Shown: piece after piece, positions 25,533 through 37,243 of the stretch
Layout of the letters: each line of letters opens with the position of its first letter
How positions within the stretch are numbered: position 1 is the stretch's first letter
Source: Lathyrus oleraceus
Taxonomy: Eukaryota; Streptophyta; Magnoliopsida; Fabales; Fabaceae
Assembly: GCF_024323335.1 (NCBI RefSeq)
Contig: NC_066584.1
Span: 271,909,618-271,973,617 of the forward strand
Reading direction: 5' to 3'
Length of the DNA stretch: 64,000 nucleotides
Program-made: the position numbers and the translations under genes
Notes under the pieces: model-generated
Database searches by the model: none
What the model was told of the DNA's origin: nothing
The model's input: the letters and a program-made list of their open reading frames with translations, nothing else

Positions 25533-27954
25533 ATGGATTCTCAGCAACAATCAGTTTACAACTTCTCCAACAAATGAACTCAACGGAGCAAACACCCATT
25601 TCAAGTCAACAAACTACAACAACCATCAGCGTCGTCTCAACCCCAATCTACAGGGAACCCCATATCTCGATCATGAGCCTCACATCTACCTAGCAACACC
25701 ATTTGAAAAACTGGAAGTTCTATGTGAGTCGCTAGTGGACTTTGAAAACATGAAGAGAAATGGCGTAGACCTTACTGAAGAATTGAGGATGCAAGGGTGG
25801 GAAACCTACTTTCAACGCCTCTATGGCCCTGTGTATACAAATCTGGTGAAGAAGTTGTGGCGTTTCACAGACTCAAATGATCACTAAATTGTCTCCTACG
25901 TTCTGGGAGTCAAGATAGTCATCATTGAGAAATCCATTGCCTCCCTTTTGAACATGGAGAAGACAGGAGGCAAACGCATCTACAAGATAAACCCTAGGGT
26001 AAAGTACTTGTCCCAGGAAATCAACCTTACCATCTTCCAACAGAGTGATGAAGGCAAGCATTCCAAGAATAAGGAGCTACATCAGAACCTCTGGGTCTGG
26101 TTGAAGATCATCTTAGGCACCATTCATCATCGCCCTGCTTCAAACTCTTCTGACTACATCAACACAGATCAAAAGTGTATCTTGTACTTCATTCACAAGG
26201 GTCTGAAACTGTGTCTACCTGTACTTCTCTTTAAGCACCTCAGAGACTCAGCCAAAGACATCTGAAATAACATGAAAACAAGGAACTACATCCCTCTAGG
26301 GAGACTCATATCAGATGTATTGATTGAGAGTGGCTTAGTGGATCACCTGATTCAACTCAGACTCATGGAAGATGTCACCATTGACACTAGAAGACCGCTG
26401 AATGCTCGGAATCTGAAGAGCATGGGAATCATTGATCAAGTCAGAGCCAAACCAACACTTGATACCTCCTGGGAAGCACTCAGGGATCAGAGGGAGATTC
26501 CCAACGGACTCTACCTGTTCTCCAAGATTGACCCTCCAGAGGTAGTGGCCTACTATCTACAGGACCTTGCCAATCAAGGGGTGGACATCTCTGACTTCAC
26601 AGTGGACTGGCTACCTGAGCATCCACCAAACTTCATGAAGAGGATGCGAGAGCCCTCCGAGAAGTCCATGAAGGCGAAGAAAGCAAGGATGGGAGAATCC
26701 TCTGGGTCAAGACCTCCAGTCCCTCTGGCTAGCTCTCCAAGTAAGTCGGTACCTCTCTCTCGCTCTGTTAAAATAAAACCTCTTGCTTCTTCTCTTCCAT
26801 AAATCTCCCCTATATACACCACCTCTGACACTCCTCCCTCAACCACCAGAACTTCTAACCCACCCTCACTTAAATTTGACCTTGCTACCACTACACCACC
26901 CATTTCAGAAGCAGAAATGCTGAATGAAACCACTTCACCATCATCATCACCATCTCCATAATCCCCACCATACTACGAACTCTCCTCCAACACCGAACCA
27001 TCTGACCCCCAATCCCGCACTCAAGCTCAGCTACAAGCCCATGTTATGGCTTCTCAACAGCCATCATACTTTGAACCTGAACCAAAAGTCACTTTCCTAC
27101 CTCCTAAACATCCAAATCCCACCACATCTGAACAAACACCACCACTTGCACAACAACCACTCCACTCTGAACCACAACCAACCCACTCACCATCTGAACC
27201 ACACCCAGAACCTGAACAAATAACACAATCACCCTCTGCCATTCCCACACCCACAACTTCCGTTGCCTCTATAACTCCCACACTAAATCTCAGCGCCCCA
27301 AACTCACCGTCTCTATCCTCCCTAGCATCTAACACTGAACCAGAGACTACCCTCCTTACCCTAGAAGAAGCAATACAAGTTTTTGCAGAGTCTTCAGTAG
27401 AGAAGGTTAAGTCTCTGACAATCAACTCTAGCATCAATGATGATCCCTCTACAGTAAGGATCCACTGGAACAGAGTGATAAGTTGGATGACCTCTGAAGC
27501 CTTCAAATTGAAAGGTCTCTCTAAACAAGTCCATAACGACTTTATCAGAGACGCTGGTATTAGACTTCAAGAGCGCTTAGCTAGAGAGGCTGAGGAACGG
27601 GCAAGGAAGGCAGCTGAAGAGAAAGCACGCCAAGAGGAAGAACAATGGATACGGGAAGCTAAGGAGAAGGTTGCTGCTGATGCTGCTGAGGCTGAGGCAA
27701 AAGCTAAAGTCGACGCTGAAGAAGCAACTCGTATTGCTGAAGAAGCAGCTGCCAAATCCAACGTTGATGCACTGACTCAGGGGGAGCACTCCAACTCTGG
27801 GTTCGTCCCTCTGGTCTTGAAGACTCTGAAGGAACTACAGAAAGAACAACAAGTGGTTCAAGCTAGGCTGGATCAACAGGACTCTGTCAACATCAACATT
27901 CAGAACATGTTGTCTCAGCTGCTCCAAAGGATCCCTCCGCCCCCAAACCCTTAG
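25533..27954 (+). pseudogene. SIRE A env-like ORF, interrupted
   Basis: The extra ORF of SIRE-type elements, placed after pol. It begins ATGGATTCTCAG at 25533 and is broken after 14 codons, at a TAA near 25886, a TGA at 26263-26265, a TAA at 26800-26802 and a TAG in the Pro-rich segment near 26960. The N-terminal 400 residues resemble the 'putative plant transposon protein' domain. A Pro/Thr/Ser-rich stretch (about 26820-27340) follows, then an Ala/Glu/Lys coiled coil (about 27560-27770) and a Pro-rich end. No signal peptide or clear transmembrane segment is visible, so an envelope function is not supported by the sequence; the name is historical. The last section, 27046-27954, is open for 302 codons. 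Confidence 0.75.
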
Positions 27955-28345
27955 GCACTTAGGATATTTGCTTGTTGCCTTTCTGATTTTGTTGTTTCCT
28001 TTGTTTTCTAATATCTGACTTCTCTGCTGCTTATCGGTACTCTCTTTATTAATATCATCTTTTTTGCTATGTCCTTTTGATTCTGACAAAAAGGGGGAGA
28101 ACTAAAACAACTCTGATGGAAACATAACTATATCTCCTTAAAGTACTTCAAACATTATTAAAAATTATTACTAAATTAATGACTTAAGATATGCAGGAAA
28201 GTAGCTAAAGCAATAACCCAAGGAAGGTCCAGTAAGAACTTCTGATTAATCCAAGGATCTAACTAAGGGGAAGTTCCCCTTTCTATCTGATCTGAAATAT
28301 TTTTGTATTGTTCCACCTCTTCTCTGTATTGTTTTGTCATCATCA
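27955..28345 (+). other. 3' UTR of SIRE A
   Basis: Non-coding, with two AAAAAGGGGGAG-type tracts: one near 28090-28100, internal, and one next to the LTR. Two such tracts are common in this lineage. Confidence 0.65.
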
Positions 28346-28358
28346 AAAAGGGGGAGAT
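28346..28358 (+). other. polypurine tract of SIRE A
   Basis: AAAAAGGGGGAGA directly precedes the 3' LTR start TGTAATAAC. Confidence 0.88.
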
Positions 28359-29365
28359 TGTAATAACAAAGTTGGTTCTACAATGTATCTCCAAGATTTT
28401 GATGATAATAAAGGATGAAACAAAAATGGTACTTTAACGAAATTTTTCTTAAGTGTGCAGGACTCTGATCAAACAATCAGATAGATCAACACATCAGATA
28501 CAAAATTCAACTATCAGATGCTACTCATAGAAAACGCGTCCATAAGGTTCTGAATCTAATCAATGCAGTTACCAGCGCAACAGAAATAAGTCAAAAACTC
28601 TAGTAAAGAAGACTGAATCCAGACTCTGAATCTGAAGAAGTCAAGAGCATAGAGAAACTCTGACGTGGTCAGATATTATCAACCTCTAACGTTAAACTCT
28701 GATTTACCAAGACTCTGATACAGATTCACCAGTTCAGAACACGTAACCGAAAATAAATCTGGTTTTGGAAAGAAATTATTTCTAGAAGGAAATAATGAGG
28801 CGCAGAAAACTGTTTTAGAAAGAAACAAGGAGAGTAATGACAATAAACATTCTTCAATGACCAAGATCATGTCATCACTCCAACGGTCCTTCTCAACGCC
28901 TATATAAAGGACTGGATACTTCACAAGAAGAGACGCCTGAGACACACAAGATACAAAAACTCCCATTCATTCTCTCTCATTTTTCACGAGTTGCTGCTCT
29001 TACGTGAAAAGATTTGTTCTTATTATTCTGTAATATTTGTTTTTAGTTAGAAGCACATTGTATTACAAATCATATTTTTGCCAAGATATTTCCTCAAGTG
29101 ACTCTGTGCAGTCTGAATACTTGAGAAGGCTAAGGGATTATTCTCTTAGGCGGTTGTTTGTGTAATCTTTCAAGATTAGTGGATTAAGACCTTTTTGAAG
29201 GCGAAATCACCTTGGCAGGGCGGACTGGAGTAACTTTGAATTTCAAGCGAACCAGTATAAAATCATGTGTCATATTCCTTTTTATTCTCTGTGTGTCTAA
29301 TATCTCAAAAAAAATTTATTTCCAAAAATAATTCAAACCCCCTTTCTTGTTTTTCTCTACCTTCA
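28359..29365 (+). repeat. 3' LTR of SIRE A
   Basis: Starts TGTAATAACAAAGTTGG and ends CTCTACCTTCA. It is collinear with 19150-20149 with scattered substitutions and a few small indels, one of them a six-base addition near 28803. Confidence 0.92.
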
Positions 29366-29510
29366 CTCCCATGGTCAAGTGTGAATGTATTTAAAAATGT
29401 AGGATATGTGAATCCATACACAAGAGGGGGTGGGGTGGGGGGTTGAGTTATGGAGGTTTGAAAATCGTTGATTTAAAATAAAATAATTTAATAAATTAGA
29501 GTTTAAAATC
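29366..29510. other. short flank between SIRE A and SIRE B, with G-rich tract
   Basis: Begins with the CTCCC target duplication of SIRE A. A G-rich tract at 29426-29442 (five, four and six G separated by single T) has quadruplex potential. The AT-rich remainder ends AAATC (29506-29510), the left target duplication candidate of SIRE B. Read together with 30637 onward it looks like one older LTR-type repeat, in minus orientation, that SIRE B split. Confidence 0.5.
29506..29510. repeat. target site duplication candidate of SIRE B, left (AAATC)
   Basis: AAATC precedes the left LTR; AAACC follows both LTR copies (30637-30641 and 51063-51067). One mismatch. Confidence 0.5.
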
Positions 29511-30636
29511 TATAGGTTCTAAGTGTTGGAAGCAATTTTGGTAAAACAAAAAGTGTTCACAAGATGCTGCATGTGATGTCTTAACTTAAGATATCTATGT
29601 ACCTGTTGGAGTTTAAAAAATATAATTATGCAGGATTATTTTAGGATGTTATACGCAATGTCATAACATCTGATATTATGTACCTGCTGGAAATTATAAA
29701 TGGAATTATGCAGGATTATTCCAGGATGTTAGACCCGATGTCATGACATCTTGTACACAGAACATTCAGGGTGAATGTTATGTGTTTTGTGATTGCGCAT
29801 TTAATGGCAATATATGTATGATTTAAGATCTGATTTGCAGGGGCATTCAATCATTAATTACTACCTGATTTACTTATTTTGCAAGGAGATCTAACCAGCT
29901 GTCATGAGAAGATTTAATTGGAAAATAGTTTTAGGGTTTTCAAGATGTCCAAGCCCAGCTGAATGCTTCTATAAATAGGAAATGGAAAACCTGATTTGAT
30001 ACACAACCAATACAAAGCGAAATACTGAGAGAGAGCAAGGGTTTGTGTCTTGTTTAGTCGTGAGACTTGTAAGCCATTCAATTCATCCATAGATGATTGA
30101 ATTGGTCTGATTTGTGAGTTGTAATTTGTCATTCTAAGCTTTTAAGCATGAGTGTGTGTCTACTTGATTGAAGTTCTTAAGCAAGATCAAGTGTGTGTCT
30201 ACTTGGTTGAAGATCAAGTGTGTGTGTCTACTTGGTTGAAGATCAAGTGTGTGTTTACTTGATTGAAGATCAAGTGTGTGTCTTGGAAGAGTGTCTTCTT
30301 TTCAGAGTAATTGTTGTTTAAAATCACAGGTGTGATTGAGGGGGAATGAGTGGGTTCTCATATTTAAGAGTGCTTAGGTAGAAGTCGCACGGGTAGAGAT
30401 TAGGTGAGAAAGACTGTAACTTGTTGAAGTGTACAGAGAGTCTTTGAACTGATTCTATTTAGTGGCTTTCCTTCCTGGCTTGGTAGCCCCCAGATGTAGG
30501 TGAGTTGGACCGAACTGGGTTAACAATTGCTTGTGTCTCTTGCATTACTATTCTTTATATTTATCCTGTTTGCATTACTCAGATATTAGTGTTGTGACAT
30601 TACCTTCGACATCTCATATCTGATACCAGAATTTCA
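29511..30636 (+). repeat. left LTR of SIRE B (behaves like a solo LTR)
   Basis: Collinear with 49939-51062. Its start is TATAGGTTCTAAG where the other copy has TGTTGGTTCTAAG, so the terminal TG is lost. It ends CCAGAATTTCA, the same end as the minus-strand SIRE-like LTR at 12795. No primer-binding site follows. Confidence 0.85.
30178..30292 (+). repeat. short tandem repeats in the SIRE B LTR
   Basis: About four to five copies of a unit of 25-30 bases built around GATCAAGTGTGTGTCTACTT. The same array is at about 50610-50712 in the right LTR with slightly different unit lengths. Likely in the LTR transcribed leader. Confidence 0.8.
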
Positions 30637-32385
30637 AAACCATTTTCTAAAAACAGTTGAAAATGCAGCGGAAATTCAAAGTAAATAACTAGAAAATTAA
30701 AAGATAAGGGAAGAGAGATAACATCGGATAATTATACAAGTTAAGTCAAGAAGACTTAATCATGTCCCCAAGAATTGATCTTAGGAGTATCCATTATGAT
30801 TGAGAGATTTTAAAAGGTTATGCCCATGAATCCCCTAATACAAGGAAATGATGTTTCAAGATAACTTCTAACCAAACAACATACAAAGGATGACACGGTT
30901 AGTCTTCACAACAAACAGAGATTTTGCATAGGATGATCTCAAACGAATGATCAATTTTGATTTGGCTATCCTCTAAACCGAATCGAGGTTTTATACTAGC
31001 TGACAACGAACCAAATCGAGATTTATACCAGGTGATCTTGAATCAACTGGTTTTTATTCCGGAATGAACACGAAAACTGAGTGATATTTTACACCAATAT
31101 AATCTCAAACCAATAGAGCTTTTAAGCAGGCTGATCTCAAGGACCTTTGTGGATATTTTTAGTGGCTGGTCATCACGAACCAAAATAGAGCTTTTTGAAT
31201 GGCAAATCTCACGAACCAAATAGAGACTATGACTAATTGCCCAAATACAATCAAGAGCTTTTTAAATAGTTTAACTCCCAACCAAAATAATTACTTCCTA
31301 AGGAAGGATTATTTATTCAAGAGACTACGACTATATTTTCTTGATGATATCTTTGTGGTAAAGACCAACCAACTGATTAGGACAATATCATTTTAATTTT
31401 TTCTCTCCATTTTTTTCTTCCTATTTTATATTTTTAAGTATAAATAACATAATTTGAACCTCTTTTTAATTTAATGAAGAAGAACACAGAAAAATGTTAA
31501 ATTTTTAAACACAAAATTTATCTAAAATAAAAACATAATCATTTTATAATTATTATATATAAAAAAATATTCATATTTATATAATATTTGTTCGCTTTAT
31601 AATTAAGTAACTCATTTGAAATTGACATGTGTATCTATCTACTTTCCATTTCAGGGTCATAATAAGAATAATATCTAACTTTATTTTAGATGCAAATTTT
31701 TTATTTTCAAATATGATTTTTTTTTTCTTTCTCCATCTCACATGTCTTTTTTTTTATATGATTCTTTAATACAATTGAGTTTATATGATCATTGTTTTAC
31801 AATTAAGTAACACATTATAAATTGACATGTGTATCTAAAAATATTTTATATTGTATCAAATTGAATATCACTCAATAAAAATGCACACCACTAACTTTTT
31901 ATTTCATGGGTCACTATTAGGAAAATATCTATTTTATTTTAACTAACAATTGCCTTTAATTGAGAGAAGAATTATTTATTTTCAAACGTGAAAATTTTAT
32001 TTTTTTATTCAAATTATTTTTTCATTTTAAATTTACATATGCATCTAAATATATTTTATACCATATTAAATAAATTTACCCGTGCAGACGCACGGGTATC
32101 TTGCTAGTTTCTAGCAAAAGGTTATTCATCATATGTTGATACATGGATAGAGAGTTTTTTAGTCTAAAAATCATTACATTGTAAACGTATTTTTTTGAGT
32201 CTAAAAATCATTACATTGTAAATGTAATTTTTAGAATCAGTCATGGATGATGTCTTCCCTTGCCACTAATACAATATGGATCTGAAGACGATGAGCAAAC
32301 AAACTTCTTCTTTTGTTGATAAATGAGTGGTACTTGCAACCACTTCAATGCTTAAATTAGTAAACAAATGATGTGTTGAAAATAT
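30637..32385. repeat. 1.75-kb flank repeat, copy 1 (contains Helitron)
   Basis: Nearly identical to 51063-52765 and directly follows an LTR end in both places. It ends abruptly at about 32385, where SIRE internal sequence begins, while copy 2 continues into other DNA. It carries no SIRE coding sequence. Words such as TGCAGCGGAAAT and a minus-strand tRNA-Met-like TGGTATCAGA at its left border suggest an older LTR-type repeat in minus orientation. Confidence 0.85.
31388..32108 (+). mobile_element. non-autonomous Helitron, copy 1
   Basis: The 3' end has the Helitron signature: a GC-rich hairpin ACCCGTGC-AGAC-GCACGGGT at 32078-32097, then CTAGT at 32104-32108, followed by T. The body is AT-rich without coding capacity. 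The 5' start is uncertain; the best candidate is TC after A at 31387/31388. Confidence 0.7.
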
Positions 32386-32409
32386 CTAGGGACAATACTT
32401 TCTGGTACA

Positions 32410-34020
32410 ATGGAGAGAGATGGAGGATCTGTTCACAGGCCACCAATTTTGGATGGATCTAACTATGACTATTGGAAACCTCGAATGGTAGCCTTCCTAA
32501 AATCTCTTGATAACAAGGCTTGGAAGGTTGTGTTAACAGGCTGGGAACATCCAGTAATCACTAAGGAAGCAGAAGCCACAACTGACAAGAAGCCTGAAGA
32601 ACAATGGTCCAAAGAGGAGGATGATCTAGCCCTTGGAAATTTTAAAGCATTGAATGCCATATTCAATGGAGTAGACAAGAATATCTTCAGGTTGGTAAAC
32701 AACTATGAGGTGGCTAAAGATGCTTGGGACATTCTCAAGACCACTCATGAAGGCATCTCTAGAGTGAAGATGTCTAGACTACAGTTGCTCACCTCTAAGT
32801 TTGAAAATTTAAGGATGAAAGAAGATGAAAATATTCATGAGTTTCATATGATTATCCTTGAAATTGCTAATGCCTCAGGAGCTCTGGGAGAGAAGATGTT
32901 AGATGAAAAATTAGTAAGGAAGATACTCAGGTCACTCCCTAAGAGATTTGCTATGAAGGTGACAGCCATAGAAGAGTCTCAAGACATCTCCAACATGAGA
33001 GTTGATGAGCTAATTGGTTCCCTCCAAACATTTGAGATGGGAATGAATGATGGATCTGAAAGGAAAACCAAAAGCATAGCCTTCATATCAAACACAAAGG
33101 AGGAAAATAGTCAGGATGTTGATGAGGATCTGGTAAATGATGTAGCAATGCTGGGAAGATAGTTTAACAGACTGTTGAAAAAGATGGATGTAAGATCTAA
33201 GGCTAATGTCAAGAACATCTCATCTGACATCAACCATGCTGGAAAAAGAACAAGGTTAGATGATAAGCCCAAAGAAGGAAAAGAAGTACAGTGCTATGAA
33301 TGTGATAGGTATGGACACATTAGAACTGAATGTGGAACCTACCTCAAGAAGCAGAAGATGAGTCTTGCTGCCACTTGGTCTGATGAGAGTGAAACAGAAG
33401 AGTCTACAAATTTGGTGACTGCCTTGATTGGAAGATGGGGTTCTGATGAAGACTCAAGTGATGATGAAGTAACCTTTGAAGAGTTGGCCACTACCTACAG
33501 AAAGTTATGTCGCAAAAGTGCAGAGGTATGTAAACAGGTTGAAAGCCATAAGAAGGTAATAACTCAACTTGAGAATGAGAAGGTAGAACACTTGGAAACC
33601 ATCTCCAAATTAAAAACAGAAGAAGTGGTTCTGAATGCCAAGCTAGATAAAAGTCAAATCCAGAAGAAAGTGATAGTACAGCTGGAGAATGAGAAGGCAG
33701 AGCATGTGGAAACCATCTCCAAGTTAAAAACTGAAGCTATGTTCTTGAATTCTAAACTAGAAGAGATGACCAAGTATGTAAGAATGTTAAACAATGGATC
33801 TGACTCCTTAGACAAGATTCTCCAAACTGGACAAATAACAGGAGACAAATCTGGCATTGGGTATAATGGATCTAAGCCTGAGTGCAGTTACACTGGTTGT
33901 AAACCTAAGTGCAGCCATATTAAAAGCAAATCTGAGATGTCACAACATCAGAAGGAAAGACAGCAGAAAGGGAAACACCAAGATGGAGATGCCATTACTG
34001 TGGAAAATTTGGCCACCTGA
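32410..34020 (+). pseudogene. gag: SIRE B gag
   Basis: Gag starts at ATGGAGAGAGATGG and is close to SIRE1-type Gag: RPPILDGSNYDYWK at residues 10-24, then the capsid domain through residue 210. One in-frame TAG at 33160-33162 replaces a Gln-type codon in LGR-FNRLLKKMD; the frame is otherwise open to 34020. The first zinc knuckle is CYECDRYGHIRTEC (about 33290-33335). A repeated coiled-coil segment (QLENEKVEHLETISKLKTE and a near copy) lies at about 33560-33750. A second zinc knuckle (CHYCGKFGHLKPFC) at 33980-34025 is in another frame, so a frameshift occurred shortly before it. Confidence 0.88.
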
Positions 34021-34025
34021 AGCCC

Positions 34026-35465
34026 TTCTGCTATAAGTTGTATGGTTATCCTAGTCTTGTTCATCATCAGACTCACTATCAACCAAGACCCAAACAGCAC
34101 AAGCCTGTCAACAAGAAGCAATGGGTTCCTAAGACTAATGTTACAAGTCTAATAGCTCACACTCCCCTCAGAGTCTCAGCCAAAGGAGATTGGTATTTTG
34201 ACAGTGGGTGCTCCAGACATATGACTGGAAACAAAGACCTGCTAACTGGCCTTCATCCTCATGCCATAAGATATGTAACCTTTGGTGATGGAGCAAAGGG
34301 TGAAATCAAGGGTATAAGTGAGCTTGATTGCCCTAGAGCTCCTAAACTTGACAAGGTCCTACTTGTTAAGGGCTTAACTGCAAATCTAATAAGCATCAGC
34401 CAACTATGTGATCAAGGTCTAAATGTTAACTTCACCAAAACTGAATGTCTGATTACTAACAAAGAAAGTGAAGTGATCATGAAAGGAGTCAGGACCAAAG
34501 ACAACTGTTACATATGGAGCTCTCAAATTGGTTATCCCTCAAAGTGTACCTTAGTTAAAGAAAAAGGGATGAAGATGATTAGATCTGCTAGAGGAACTCC
34601 CAAGATTGATGAAAGACAAGTCTGTGAGAAATGTCAGACAAGGATGTCACACCAGAAACTCAGACTTGACATCACTTCCAAAGGAGAAAAGCTCATGATG
34701 GCTCAAATAGATAGGAGGTTGGAACAGATGGTTGAATATGTTGCTAGTCATATGCAGTCTGAAGTTGGAAAGAGCTTTGTTGGACTTGGGATACAAGTCA
34801 AGTAGATAGAAGGGCCTATGTGTCTATCTCAAAGCAAAAGTGCCAAGAACAATGTTGAGAAGATTGGGATGGAGAGTGAAAGGACACCTTCTCCTACACA
34901 TTTGAAATATGAAAATGGTGTTTATGCTGAATATATAGCAGCTGGAAGTAGCTGCTCTCAACAGGGTTGGTTGAAAATACTGATGATTGCATACAATGTC
35001 ACACACGGTGTCATGACATTGTACTATGACAACCTAAATGCTACAACTATGTCCAAAAATCCTATTCAGCACAGTTGGACCAAGCACATTAATTTTTGTC
35101 ATCACTCCATTAGAAAATTTGTGGAAGACAAATTCATAGCTCTAAAGCATGAAATGCAATTAGCTGACAAATTTGCAAGGGTTTTGGATGATAATCAGTT
35201 TGAATATTTAAGAGGGAAATTGGGGATTTGGATTCTTGTGAAGTTATGGAAATTAAAGTGGAGTGGAAAAGGTAATAAAAATATTGTCTGCCCACTTAAA
35301 AGAAAGAGCCACATTAATGATAAATCATTACCTAGTATTGGAACTAGTATCTATGCCATTTCCACACACTACCTAAACACAACCATTTCCATCTTCATCC
35401 AACTTCTCAGAAAACCTCTGCTAGGGCAAAGAGATTTTTTTCAAAAGTTCAACAAAATGTCTTAA
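34026..35465 (+). pseudogene. pol: SIRE B pol remnant with large internal deletion
   Basis: Frame 34038-34805 holds the aspartic protease (WYFDSGCSRHMTG, near 34190) and the start of the pre-integrase region, with a CEKC pair near 34625. Then the sequence jumps: the integrase core and the whole RT, including the YxDD motif, are absent. What follows (34818-35465) is the RNase H end, with AEYIAAGSSCSQ near 34930 and the block ending LRGKLGI near 35225. The protein could not reverse transcribe or integrate. The 34810 break may hold several deletions. Confidence 0.85.
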
Positions 35466-35516
35466 CATCCCTCATCCTCTGGTTCAAAACCCATTCATCA
35501 AGCAAGGACTCCCTCC

Positions 35517-37232
35517 ATGGAGTTTCTAGATGAAGACGTGTTGGACGTTACTCCTCTTTGTGTGATTCCAGGCGACGCCCTTGGCCCTTCTTCCATGACT
35601 GGAAGTAATCAAGGTAACATTCCTGATAAACCTCCTCATAAGGATGACATGCACTTTACTGATCGAACCATTAGGAACCTAGTGACTAGGATTCTAAACG
35701 AAGGACATGCAGTCAAGGGTGTTTCTACCCCTCTGTCTAGAAGGGACCCCTCACCTGAGGTGGAACCCCAAACTGAAAAAGATGATGATTCATCTAGATT
35801 AGAGAAAGAAGTGGCTGCTGAGGGATTATGCTCTCTAGGTAAAACCTTGCATAGTAAGAAACCAGCAGATGTGTCTCATGAAACTGCTGAGAATGTTATT
35901 GACTTGGAGGAAGAAAGTTCTGAGGAAGAAGATGACATCTTGGTCCATCATGTGAAACCAAGTGTAGCAAATAAACTAAGGACTAGAAAAGGGAAGACTG
36001 TGGCTGAAATGATGACAGCAAGAAGGAAAAAGGTTGCTGGTGTAGGACCCTCCAAATCATGGACTAAAGTTGAGGTTAGGAAGAGGAAGGCCAGAGAGAG
36101 TTCTGACTCTAATGATGATGTCGAAGACGATGTCCCAGACATCTCTCCTGCTAAAAGGAAGACTGTGAAAAAATCTCCAAGCAAAGTTGCAGCTGTGCAC
36201 TTAGACAACATCTCTTTTCATCTAGAAGACGGTGCTGCCAAATGGAAGTTTGTCATTCAAAGGAGGGTAGCTATTGAAATGGAACTGGGAAAGGAGGTTG
36301 TAGAAGTGAAACAAGTGATGGATTTGATCAAGAATGTTGGTCTGATGAAAACTGTTGTTGGTTTGCCCCAATGTTTTGAAGGGTTAGTAACAGAGTTTGT
36401 TGTGAATATCCCGGAGGATATTTCTGAAAAGAGTAGTAATGAATTCTGCAAGGTTTTTGTGAGAGGTAGATGTGCGAGGTTCTCCCCAACCATTATCAAC
36501 AAATTCCTAGGAAGAGGAACTAAAGGAGGTGTGGATTTAGAGGCTACAAACAATGAAGTCTGTAGGACTATTACTGTTGGCCAAGTTAAGGAGTGGTCTA
36601 GTAAGAAGCATCTATCAGCTGGCAAGCTAACTGTCAAATATTCCATCTTGCACAAGATTGGTTCAGCCAACTGGGTGTCGACTAATCATATCTCAACCAT
36701 CTCTATTGGTCTTGGAAGAATCATTTATGCTATTGGAACCATGATAAACTTTGACTTTGGAAGGTTTATGTTTGATCAAATTGTCAGACATGCCTCCACT
36801 AATGCAGTAAAGTTGTCCATTGCCTTTCCATCTATCATCTGTGGAATTATCTTAAGCCAGCAACCAGGCATTCTCAACACAAGTGATATTCCCAGCAGAA
36901 GAAAGCCTCCACTATCCATTCACTACAAGTTATTTGAAGGAAGCCATGTAAATGATGTTGTCACGATATCTGCAAGGAAAGAGCCTGCCTCTCAAGGGAG
37001 CTTGATTGATCAATTAAAGGAAACTTGTAAGGAGCTGGATATTGGTATTAGGTTTGCCAAGGCAAGGAAAGAGGCTTTGGAGGTTCTTATTGGTAGCTTA
37101 GAGAAGGAAGAGATGGAGAAGGCTGGTGAGACCAAGGATTCAGATGCCAATACCTCAAGTGAGAGGTCTAATGCTCAATCTAGTGGCAGCTCTGATTCTG
37201 AAGGTGAAGATGATGCTACTTCCTTAGATTAA
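35517..37232 (+). CDS. SIRE B env-like ORF, 571 codons, open
   Basis: The only long intact coding sequence in the window. It lies after pol, where SIRE elements carry their env-like gene. Residues about 1-220 are acidic and charged, with an Asp/Glu stretch and Lys-rich patches (KRKARESSDSNDD near residues 195-210). Residues about 225-490 match the 'putative plant transposon protein' domain, with LPQCFEGLVTEFVVNI and FSPTIINKFLGRG. The C-terminal end (about 500-571) has a short helical region and a Ser/Glu/Asp-rich tail. No signal peptide or strong membrane segment is seen, so an envelope role is unproven. An in-frame ATG at 35457 is followed two codons later by TAA (35463-35465), so the ancestral start was probably there and the present frame starts at 35517. 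The stop lies six bases before the gypsy target duplication. Confidence 0.8.
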   Translation: MEFLDEDVLDVTPLCVIPGDALGPSSMTGSNQGNIPDKPPHKDDMHFTDRTIRNLVTRILNEGHAVKGVSTPLSRRDPSPEVEPQTEKDDDSSRLEKEVAAEGLCSLGKTLHSKKPADVSHETAENVIDLEEESSEEEDDILVHHVKPSVANKLRTRKGKTVAEMMTARRKKVAGVGPSKSWTKVEVRKRKARESSDSNDDVEDDVPDISPAKRKTVKKSPSKVAAVHLDNISFHLEDGAAKWKFVIQRRVAIEMELGKEVVEVKQVMDLIKNVGLMKTVVGLPQCFEGLVTEFVVNIPEDISEKSSNEFCKVFVRGRCARFSPTIINKFLGRGTKGGVDLEATNNEVCRTITVGQVKEWSSKKHLSAGKLTVKYSILHKIGSANWVSTNHISTISIGLGRIIYAIGTMINFDFGRFMFDQIVRHASTNAVKLSIAFPSIICGIILSQQPGILNTSDIPSRRKPPLSIHYKLFEGSHVNDVVTISARKEPASQGSLIDQLKETCKELDIGIRFAKARKEALEVLIGSLEKEEMEKAGETKDSDANTSSERSNAQSSGSSDSEGEDDATSLD

Positions 37233-37238
37233 GTGGTA

Positions 37239-37243
37239 ATGGT
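37239..37243. repeat. target site duplication ATGGT, left copy
   Basis: ATGGT directly precedes the gypsy start TGTCGCAACC and is repeated at 49097-49101 right after the gypsy end GGTGTTACA. Confidence 0.88.

Larger units (their letters stand above)
19150..29365 (+). mobile_element. SIRE-lineage Ty1/copia retrotransposon A, full length
   Basis: A 10.2-kb element with LTRs of 1000 and 1007 bp, primer site, gag, pol, env-like ORF, polypurine tract and near-perfect target duplication. Gene order LTR-gag-PR-INT-RT-RH-env-like-LTR is that of SIRE/Maximus elements. All three coding regions are interrupted by a few stops and frameshifts, so this copy is not autonomous now, but the damage is light and the LTRs are still close to each other (a few percent different by eye). 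Confidence 0.93.

Noticed and set aside
27054..27506. 150-codon minus-strand opening
   Set aside because: Antisense of the Pro/Thr-rich env-like segment of SIRE A; composition artefact.
30628..30637. Minus-strand TGGTATCAGA as primer site of another copia element
   Set aside because: It sits inside the SIRE B LTR end (TCTGATACCAGAATTTCA), which is matched at the same place in the 3' LTR; a word coincidence within the LTR is simpler.
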